From Prosopocoilus inquinatus (taxonomy: Eukaryota > Arthropoda > Insecta > Coleoptera > Lucanidae): a stretch of 64,000 bases of DNA. A model generated the notes under the pieces. That model was not told the origin of the DNA. It saw nothing but the letters and a program-made list of their open reading frames with translations, and did not search any database. The translations under genes and the position numbers were made by a program. The stretch spans positions 47,834,001-47,898,000 of the forward strand of contig CM069873.1 in assembly GCA_036172665.1 (NCBI GenBank), written 5' to 3'. Positions 55,584 through 64,000 of the stretch are shown here, piece by piece (position 1 is the stretch's first letter; each line of letters starts with the position of its first letter).

Positions 55584-56844
55584 TTTGGACAGGTCTTGGT
55601 GGTGACATTAGGACGTCCACATTGATAACAATGTCTCCTGAGAGGTTCAGGGCATTCGCGAGATAAATGTCCTACGTTCTGGCAATTCCAGCACTTCAAA
55701 GACTTACTCGATTTGGGTGGTTCTACTTTACATTCCGCAACCAAGGGCGTACTAGTCTGAACATAAGCTAAATCGGGTTCTAGGGATGCATTCTTACGAG
55801 GGGGAGGAGTATAAGCCTCTACAGCGGATTTTCGCGCTTCCAGCTGCCTACCCAATTTTAATAAATGAGCTACTGATGTCACCTCCACTATACCTAATTG
55901 GCGTTGGTAAAAAGGGGCGATATTGTTCAGCAAAATTTTTATTTGTGCTGTTTCATTAACAGGAATGCTCAACCGGTTAAATAAATTTAACATGACCGAA
56001 ATGTAAATACCCATTGACTCATCGGGGCCTTGTGTTCGTTTTTTAATCTCCTCGAAAAGTCGATCGTCATAATTGTGAGGTTGGAATTCATCCCGAAGAT
56101 TTTGGACGAGGGTGGACCAGTCACTACAAAATTTTTAGTTCGCTCGAAACCAAACCAGGGCCTTGTCTCTAAAAAGGTCAGACGCTGAGGCAAAAAGAGT
56201 GGCTTCCGAAACATTACATGACACCTGTAATTCACTCACGCGTTCCAGAAAAGCGCTAAGCGACAAGATCTTATTATTTCCGTTATATGTCAAACCCCAC
56301 TTAGAAACAGGTACCGATTTGATTTCAGGTAAAGTAACAGGGTTAAAGGGTCATTTTGAAATTGGTCCGCAATGGCTGTCAGGTCAAGTAAAGGTGATAC
56401 TGGGACCTTAACGATTTCCGTCTCCTTTGTCGTCCAATTCAATGCCATTTGCTCAAAGTCGCACGCGAGCTCGTTCAATATTCGTAAGATGTCTTTACGG
56501 TGCTGCGTCTCGTCATTATTCATTGACTGAGAGCGTTGGGCTCATCCGATGGCATGTGCCAATTTAGTAGAGATTTTATCGATAATGCAAACAGCAGTCG
56601 AATCAGGGAGAGAATCTATTAAACAGCGAATTTCGCTAATTTTTTCCCGTAGGGCGATTACGTCTTCGTCAAAAGTCACATCGTAAGTCGGTAAAGGGAG
56701 GCGTAAATCTCTTTCTAACCGAAGTTGTCGCCTTAAGTTCGCACGTTTTTTCGCAACCGTACCTTCGGTTTGTACACCCCTTAACAATAATTCATAATTT
56801 AACTCCTCAGAGTTAAGGCGGTCTGGTAACAATTTACAGTCCAT
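55553..56844 (-). pseudogene. Gypsy gag with two zinc knuckles, frameshifted
   Basis: Starts at ATG 56844 (MDCKLLPDRLNSEELNYELL); frames change near 56525, 56330 and 56135, where the string ALVWFRAN is followed by a stop. The last frame (56014-55553) holds the capsid C-terminal region and the nucleocapsid with CWNCQNVGHLSREC (a CCHC knuckle) and CYQCGRPNVTTKTC followed by PKC. In the family Gag packages the RNA. Non-functional as it stands. Confidence 0.85.
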
Positions 56845-56968
56845 CGTAAATACACAATAAACAACAAACGAAAAATATCTTGGATGAGTATCCTATGTCA
56901 ACAGATCAAAACGGAATAAACGCAATAAAATCCAACCAAAACTGGCCCCACGTGTCAGGCGCCAAACT

Positions 56969-58290
56969 TGCTACCTACCTGTACAGGTATCGCATGTGAT
57001 CGCCGTGACAGACGTTTCGGCGTCGCCGGCCAGCCCCAGTGGGATAGGGTGGGTAAAACAAAAAAATATATATACTAGCTCTGATCAAACAAACAATAAA
57101 ACAAAATAAAGGCGCCACTTAATTTCTTTTGGGCTGAAGGGAACCGCGGGGAAAAATTAAGAAAAACCACGTCTCATCCAAGATATGTATTCAATACAGT
57201 TTTATTCACAAAGAAACAAATAATAAATTTAACATTATTTTTGCGTCAAAATCGCCAAGAACAAAATATCTAAACTCTGATTAAAGCCGCAACCGCGCTT
57301 AAAATATAAACACCACAATCTTCAAATCAAATAACCGGAACGGTGCGCAAAAAAGAAATAGCAAACAGCAACTTCAAAATGTATCACTACGCAGTATGAA
57401 GCTACATGCCGTTTTCCGGTAGCAATGTACGTAAAATGAAATAATAAACAGGCCAACCTTATCCCTGCGCGTGTCGCACGTCGGTCGGAGTGTTGATCAG
57501 CTCCAAGGTGTCCGCCGGGACTCACGGGACCGTGCCGAAGCGGGGAATGGCCAACAAAATCAGAAGCTCTTGCCGAAAGCGGCACAGAGGTGAGGGAACC
57601 CCTTAACTAAAGCCTGTTAGGAAGAAAGATACGCGATAGAAAGTGTCGAAGCGATACAGAACAACCAACGGCTCACCTGTTCGCAGAACTGCTTGGAAGG
57701 GAACAGGCGTAGACAATACGAAAGTATTAATTCTCTTCACGTGCAACGGGTTAAAGTCAAGAAAAGCTGTTGTTGCCTCCACCCAACATCAATTTTTGGG
57801 CGAAAACGTACACAAAGGAAAGCACATCAGCACGAAACGTGTTGTTACACCGAGAAGAACGAGAACACTTCTGTTCTGACAAAATCGCTTCGCACCGGCG
57901 AACGGAAAGAGATGGGGTTAAAACAAGAAGAGATAGGGTGCCTCCGCCAACCGTGACAGAATCTTACGTCAACGAGGACCAATGGGCTTAAAGACCAGGG
58001 TTCAATTTCTGTGTAGCTAACGTGAGAAAGAAATCGCTGATTTCACAATATGATGCAATAATGCGTAAATCAAAAAGGCTAAATAAAGAATCTATGCGAC
58101 CGGAGAATTTAACTTTCGCAACCCAAACTTTTTCTTATCCTAACTTTTACAGGAAAACGAATAACACGGGGAAATACTTTGAAAGCAAATCGACGGAGCG
58201 CAAAGAATTCGCCGGGCGGTCTGTGAAAATAATTTCACGGGGAACAATATACAGGGTGATTCGGGGTCGGACAGAAATTGAACCGTAACA
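56969..58290 (-). repeat. Gypsy long terminal repeat (5' LTR in element orientation), 1,322 bp
   Basis: Partner of 49026-50347. In the element's direction it starts TGTTACGGTTC and ends GTAGGTAGCA, followed by AGTTTGGCGCC (primer site). The element promoter should lie here, but no motif is clear enough to place it. Confidence 0.92.
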
Positions 58291-58294
58291 AGAC
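58291..58294. repeat. Gypsy target-site duplication, right (AGAC)
   Basis: One mismatch to AAAC at 49022-49025. Confidence 0.6.
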
Positions 58295-58758
58295 CTGTAA
58301 AATTTTACGGGCTTGTATAAAAGACCAGTAAAATTTTACAGGCTTGCAGAAAAGCGAGTGAGTCAAATAATGCACTTAAAATATTAATTCATTTGTCTGA
58401 AAATTATCGTTTTTAATGGAATGTAAACATTCTAACTTTTGATATAGAATGTTTATTCTAAAAAGCTCCCGTCTTATGTATTTTGCTAGTATTTTCATTC
58501 TATAACCTAGTCCTGGTCCTAGTTGTTTTGAGTTAAATTATTGTAAATATTTAATATAATTCTTTCAATAAATAACTAGTTTTGTTCAGATTTAACTGCT
58601 TTTGACTCAAACTTTCTGGTCATGGAGAAAATACAGTCTGTTATTCAGTTTAGAATGAAAATTCGATCTACTCGCTGTGCTCGCGTTCGGAATCTTCCAC
58701 TGTTATCGAATTTTCATTCTAACATTTCTACAGAATATACTATTCGCTTATTCAAAAA

Positions 58759-59280
58759 GTGTCCAATAATCATCTCATATCACAATATATTCATACTAAA
58801 TTAATATTTCAATACGGATATATAACTTCAATGCACGCTAGTCCTCAACTACTGCTCTTGTTCAGTAGAGAAAAATATTGGTCCATTTTGGAGAAAAATC
58901 TAGCCAAAAAAATCTACCATAAATACATAAAATGTTTTCGTTCTAAACCAAAATTAATTAATAACTTCATCGTCTCTCTTCCATCTTCTTGAATCACGCC
59001 CTAACACCCATTTTTTGTCACGGGAGTAGATTATGCTGGATCCTTATAGGTTCCAATAAAAAGGGTCGTACCTGAAAACTAGTAAATGTTATACCATAAC
59101 TAAGTCTTTGCAGATTGTAACAAAGGCTGTTCATCTAGAAATAGTATTTTCCAATAACGTGACGAATTTCATTGATGAAAATTCTGAACTTACCGAGCTA
59201 GAAAACTTTCTCCTATCAATGAACTCTGATCCGATATTTCAAATAATACATACGCAGATTGAAGCGTGTTGAGAGAAGAG
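58759..59280 (+). pseudogene. Decayed BEL/Pao integrase fragment
   Basis: Translated pieces follow BEL/Pao order: MHASPQLLLLFSREKYWSI and KIYHKYIKCFRSKPKL (integrase zinc-binding domain), NNFIVSLPSS, then VDYAGSL with PIKKGRT, and TKAVHLEIVFSNNVTNFIDE (start of the catalytic core). Stops and frame changes between them. Same strand as 46779-48300 and exactly the next domains in the pol order, so probably the right part of one element split by later insertions. Opposite in strand to the better preserved BEL/Pao element to the right. Confidence 0.7.
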
Positions 59281-59445
59281 AAAAATTCTCCACCTTTTTT
59301 CTGTTGATGTTTGTTTATTTTTTTTAAGTTCAACTTTTTTTTACATCAGTTCAAACATTCTAGATTTGATATAACGATTTATAACAAGTGAGTTCAATTT
59401 ACCAACTTTAGAGCCATATTTGAAAAGACAAATATTTACATTTCT
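59281..59445. other. Region downstream of the minus-strand BEL/Pao pol
   Basis: Should contain the polypurine tract and 3' LTR start of that element (GGGGGAAG at 59451-59444 on the minus strand is a candidate tract), but the other LTR is outside the window, so no boundary can be set. Confidence 0.35.
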
Positions 59446-62223
59446 TCATACTTCCCCCCGTTGATGCTCGTCATCAACAATTAACGGTATTAGGTTACGT
59501 ACTGATTCTCGTTTACTGCTATTTGCAGTTTTAACTTCAACAACTCGCACTTCGTTGTCAGGTCCAGGAAAAAGTTGATTGATTTTGCCGATTTGCCAAA
59601 AACGTGGAGGATCGAATGAACGTTTTATCAAAACGATATCACCTACATTAGGAATTTTTGATTTCGATGTCCACTTTGGTTTGCGCATTAAAGTATCCAA
59701 GTATTCATCACGCCACTTGCGCCAGAATCCTTGGACTAAGTTCCTAATTGTTTCTTGTCGAAGCTTGACAGTTGCAGAAGCATCATGAGAGTTGAGAATT
59801 TCTGGAAAATGTGACATTGGTTCACCAGTTAAAAGATGCGAGGGAGTGATGGGCACGCCGAATTCAGAAAAGCACAATGGAGTTAATGGCCGAGAATTAA
59901 CAATGCTTTCGATTTGACACAACGCTGTTTGCATTTCTTCAATGGTAAGAATAGCTCCAGTGAACATGCGATTAAGATGACCTTTAACAGTTTTGATACC
60001 TGCTTCCCAGATACCACCAAAGTGAGGTGAATATGGGGGAATAAATTGCCATTCAATAAAACCATTTGCCAAAAAATCTTTAAGTTCGGGAGATTCAATG
60101 ATAGTCAAAATGTTGCCCAAGAACTCCTTCATGATTTTATTACAACGAACAAAATTTAGACCGTTATCACTTATGACCTTTTCACATCGACCACGGCGTG
60201 CTATGAATCGTCGAAACCCCATAATTAAAGATTGTACAGATAAATTCATAATAAGTTCTAAATGGAGGGCCTTTGTTGAACAGCAAACAAATAATGCTAC
60301 ATATCCTTTAACATTAATTTTTCCTCTTCCTTGGTATGGACGAAGAATAAATGGTCCAGCAAAGTCTAGACCTACAGTAGAAAATGCTTTGCTTGGATTT
60401 ACAGGATAGGAAGGGAGGTTACCCATTGAAGGAGGAAATGTTTCGGATTTGTATCGGATACAGCGTGTGCAAGATTTAATGAGACTTTTAATAGCTTTTT
60501 GAAGTCCTATGATCCAAAAGGACCGTCGAATCTGAGCACATACTAGTTTGTAACCACCATGAAACGTGTCAAGATGCGTTTTCTGAATAAGAAGTGTACT
60601 GAATTTACAGTTTGGTAACAGAATTGGTTTTGGATTAAAAAAACCCATTTTGGTGTTTTGAAGTCTACCTCCTACTCGAAGAACTTTATTCTCATCAATA
60701 AAAGGAGAAAGAGTGGTAATGTTGCTAGATTTTGAAAGAGATTGATTAAGCGTTATTTGTGCAATTTCCTTACCGAAGTAATAAGACTGGACTTGAGTTA
60801 TCAAAAAATCAAAAGATATTTTGATTTCTTCAGCACTGAGAACAACAGATGAATAAAAATGTTTATTGCGAAAGCGATTTTTGAAACGAAGTATGTAAGC
60901 AGTAGTCCTAACTAGGCGATTAAAATTAGAAAACCTTTCTATAAAATTAATCCAAAAACTAGATTCAAAAGATGTGGTATGCAAACGACAGGGGACTTCT
61001 TCATCGGTAGTAGTAAAAGATTCATTTAATGGAAGAGTAAATTCAGGATTTTTTAAAAATTCCGGACCAGACCACCATAGATCACAATTAATTATTTGAG
61101 AAGGTGAAAGTCCTCGAGAAGTTATGTCAGCAGGATTGTGTTTAGATGAAATATAGTACCATTTCAGTCTAGGACACAGTTCATGAATTTGACTTATTCG
61201 ATTCCCGACAAATGTATTCCACCGTTTGGATAATGATTTAATCCAAGCAAGTACAGTTGTTGAATCGGACCACAGAGAAATGTTAGAGGTATCAGGAGGG
61301 CTGGTTCGAAGATGGTTAATTAATTTTGCTAAGAGTTGTGCTGCACACAGCTCTAGTCGCGGTATACTTATCTGTTTAATGGGAGCCAACTTCGTTTTAG
61401 ACGTAAGTAAAAGAATCTTGACTCAACCGTCGACGGCTACCCGTCGTACATAGACCGCAGCGGCATAAGCAATCTTTGATGCATCTGCAAATCCATGTAT
61501 TTCAGTACATCCAATGCCTAAGTAGCGAGGAATTTGTAAATTCTGAAGTAATTCGATTTCACTTCGGAGAATTTTCCATTCATTGAGAAGATCATTCGGT
61601 AAAGGGTCATCCCAATCAAGTTGTCTTACCCAAGTTTCTTGAAATATTAATTTGAATTTGAGAATGACAGGTGAAATCCATCCAAGAGGGTCATATAATC
61701 GAGCCGATTCGGAAAGAAAACTATGTTTCGTCCAAGAAGACGTATGAGGAACAGAGAAATGATACGTGAAAATATCATTGACTGGATACCAAGCGATACC
61801 TAGCGTTTTTATGGTAAGATCACCTTCATCCGAAAAGTGAAGAGGATTTGCTAGATCAGTTGGAGAGAATCGTTTGAGAAGGAATGGTTCGTTTGACGAC
61901 CACTTTTTTAGTTCAAAACCACCAAGTTTGAGTAACTCGATAATCTCAGATTGAATCCGAGAAAGCTCTTTGACATCATCATGACCGAATATTATATCAT
62001 CGACGTATCTGTTGTTAAGGAGTATTTCAGCAGCTTTTGGGTAATTTGATCCTTCAAGATGCACTAATTCTTGAATTGTTCGAAGAGCAAGATATGGAGA
62101 GCAAGATTCCCCATATGTCACAGTTTTTAAATAATACAACTTGATTGGTTCACTCTGTGATTTTCGCCAAAGGATCATTTGATACTTATGATGATCTGGA
62201 TGAACTTCAATTTGACGGTACAT
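59446..62223 (-). pseudogene. BEL/Pao pol: RT catalytic part, RNase H, integrase, DUF5641-type tail; one stop
   Basis: From 62223 the frame holds the RT core (YRQIEVHPDHHKYQMILWR, then NRYVDDIIFG with the catalytic Asp pair near 62005), the RNase-H-like block (GFADASKIAYAAAVYVRR) and a TGA at 61423-61425. The same frame then continues (TKLAPIKQISIPRLELCAAQ) through WSDSTTVLAWI, the H2C2 domain (THLDTFHGGYKLV, SCTRCIRYK), the integrase core (VGLDFAGPF, SDNGLNFV, then GIWEAGIKTVKGHL) and the C-terminal RFWQIGKINQLFPGPD block, ending GEV at 59446. A single base change could account for the stop. Confidence 0.9.
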
Positions 62224-64000
62224 TTTTTTCGATATCAGCCGTCAGTACATAGCGATTAAGTCTGAATTTATTGATCACCTGTGTGATATCATTTTGAAGA
62301 GAAGCGCCGATGTGGAGGATTTCATTTAAAGAAACTCCATTGTCACTTTTAGCTGAAGCGTCGAAAACAACGCGTAGTTTCTTGTTATTAGGGCCCTGTT
62401 GCCAGACGCCATGATGAGGTATAATGTAATGTTCAAAGTTCAATGAACTAGGATTGATCAAAGCTTCTTCCATATGACCCAAAGATTCATAATCGGACAT
62501 GAATTTGACGTACTCAGTTTTGAAGTTTGGATTCTTGTTAAGTTTTTTCTCGAGAAACAGAAAACGTCGGTAAGCTAACTGATGAGACGCTCCCAACTTT
62601 GGTCTGTTTTCACGAAAAGGAAGTTTGACACAAAACCTTCCACTGGGCAACCTAGCAGTAGTTGATTCAAAAATTGATTCACATTGTTTTTCGTCATAGG
62701 TTAAAGGTCGTGCAACACTAGGAGGTTCTTCAAGACTCCAAAATCTTTCGAGCATGCTATCATATTGTTGATCAATAAGATTGAATGAAAGGTGATTTAC
62801 AGACAAATCAGTACAACTTGCTTCCTGTTGGGTGCAAATTATAAAGCCGAAGTGGGTGTCTTGAACATAAAGTTTATCAGACGTATGCAAATACCGGTCT
62901 GACTTTAAAATCTCAAAGAAAGAAGATGCTCCAAGTATCATATTAATCTCTGAAGGAATATGAAAGTCAGGATCGGCAAGATTAAACTTTGTTCTTAATA
63001 GTTTAACAGAGGAAAAATTGGTTTCGGTTTGAGGTAATTCACCAATGAGCTTCGGGAGTACATATGCTGTAACAGGAACACATTTATGTCTATCTAAACA
63101 AGAATAAAGAGGAAGATTGACCTTTCCTTTAGAGTAAAGGTATTTGTCATCAGCTAAACAAGAAATAGGCACACGAACTTGATCTCGCTTTAAACCTAAT
63201 TTTTTCAAAAATGACTCTGAGATGAGAGATGCTTGTGATCCTGAATCTAATAAAACGCATGCTTTTATTTGGACACCACTAGCATTACTTACATGAACAA
63301 TAGCGGTAGGTAAGATCATTGAAGTATGAGACGAATAGTTAGAATTCACTTTAACTACAGGATTAGATAATCTTGAAGAATGTGAAGAGTCAGAAGAAGC
63401 TGAAGAAGAGTGACTTTTGAGATTAGGAGTACAATCTGATTCCTCACCACGATGAAGCAACGTATGATGTCGTTGGTTACATAGAGTACAATTGTGTGTA
63501 GATTTACATTCTTTTAAAGAATGTGCTTTACCGAAACAGTTATAACATCTAGATTGGGTTTTAATAATTTTTTCTCGTGCATTGACAGGATGATTTTCCT
63601 GACAATGCAAACACTTTTTAGTTGCTACGTAATTGACATGCAATTTCGTTTTGACATTTTTATTTGACATTAAATTATGACTTGAAGCTTGAATTTTATG
63701 TGAATAATTGATTTGCTTACGACGTCGATCTAAAATCGTACATCGTTCTTTAAGAAATTTGAGAAACATATCAAGCGAGGGCTCAGTGTTTGATTTAGTG
63801 TGTTTAGCCCAGGCCAGATCTGATTGAGAATCTAATTTCTTTGTCATTAAATGAATTAACCAAGGATCTCGTGAATTGGCATAAGGCCCTTGAATTTCGA
63901 GCATCTCAATAGTTTCCCTAAAAATGTTGTAGATGGCTCTAAGGTTAGATTGATTTGAACCCACCTGCTCACAATGTAAAAATCTTTCGATTATCGATTC
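62207..64000 (-). pseudogene. BEL/Pao gag C-terminus, protease and RT N-terminus; open at the window edge
   Basis: Open from the right edge to 62207. The gag part has Cys/His knuckles (CLHCQENH, RCYNCFGKAHSLKEC and NCTLCNQRHHTLLH). A Ser-rich linker follows, then the aspartic protease (CVLLDSGSQASLIS), the BEL linker (FWSLEEPPSVARP, GRFCVKLPFRENRP) and the RT N-terminal part (HHGVWQQG, LRVVFDASAKS, LTADIEK). It ends at a run of seven A on the minus strand (62225-62231), where a one-base slip separates it from the frame beginning YRQIEVHPDHH. No ATG is needed at 63964; the frame continues beyond the window. Confidence 0.9.

Larger units (their letters stand above)
49026..58290 (-). mobile_element. 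Gypsy-type LTR retrotransposon, 9.27 kb
   Basis: Two 1,322-bp LTRs bound gag (55553-56844), pol (52407-55583) and about 2 kb without env (50348-52406), all reading on the minus strand. Next to the 5' LTR is TGGCGCC, the start of a typical primer binding site. Insertion is comparatively recent by LTR similarity, yet gag and pol have frameshifts and stops. It lies within a repeat that also occurs near 30.05-30.15 kb, which itself seems to sit within the decayed BEL/Pao element. Confidence 0.92.
59446..64000 (-). mobile_element. BEL/Pao LTR retrotransposon, coding part, runs off the right edge
   Basis: Gag C-terminus, protease, RT, RNase H and integrase in order on the minus strand, with just one frameshift and one stop seen in over 4.5 kb. 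The gag start and the 5' LTR lie beyond the window. Confidence 0.9.

Overview
The window looks like repeat-dense nuclear DNA from an arthropod, most likely an insect. It is AT-rich, has short GT-AG introns and microsatellites, and carries insect-type Polinton/adintovirus-like, hAT, Tc1/mariner, Penelope, gypsy, copia and BEL/Pao elements. I see no host protein-coding gene, tRNA or rRNA that I can support. The species cannot be told from the sequence.

Layout. (1) 1-9.6 kb is a decayed Polinton/adintovirus-like element. It holds a packaging ATPase (minus strand), integrase C-terminus with chromodomain, a conserved unknown ORF, a small spliced minus-strand gene, a phospholipase A2 protein, a pX-like core protein, an adenain-like protease, a penton-like protein, two small ORFs and a double-jelly-roll-type major capsid gene. 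Most are broken by stops or frameshifts. No DNA polymerase B is in the window. A complete-looking hAT transposon (892-3073) sits in the integrase gene. (2) 12.6-20 kb holds a hAT MITE, a 150-bp tandem satellite, a copia RNase H relic and a Penelope-like element (16.39-19.99 kb) with inverted 315-bp terminal repeats and a 14-bp target duplication. (3) 20-46 kb is mostly Tc1/mariner and hAT MITEs, foldback elements, a broken Tc1 transposase and unassigned AT-rich DNA. (4) 46.8-64 kb is nested LTR elements. A plus-strand BEL/Pao relic (46.8-48.3 and 58.76-59.3 kb) appears to be split by a gypsy element with 1,322-bp LTRs (49,026-58,290, minus strand). A better preserved BEL/Pao pol (minus strand) runs off the right edge.

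Most interesting signal: a small non-autonomous element carrying a canonical type I hammerhead ribozyme occurs twice (7514-7969 and 16734-17077). Each copy has an exact 12-bp target duplication, and each has an independent reference for the empty site: the interrupted penton reading frame for one, an uninterrupted MITE copy for the other. The two copies are circularly permuted relative to each other and each has an inverted 5' portion. That is what insertion of a circular, self-cleaving RNA (an animal retrozyme) through Penelope-type target-primed reverse transcription would leave. A third, shorter insert with a hammerhead-like relict fold (34965-35133) is also flanked by an exact 12-bp duplication. 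Further hammerhead motifs lie in the Penelope terminal repeats (19855-19897; decayed at 16446-16490), in a Penelope-like repeat array (24761-24803) and in a foldback element (42.7-42.9 kb).

Inferred order of events: Polinton insertion and decay, then the hAT and the hammerhead element landing in it; elsewhere Penelope DNA, a hAT MITE and a second hammerhead element nested in one another; and a comparatively recent gypsy insertion (LTRs differ at about 16 sites by eye).
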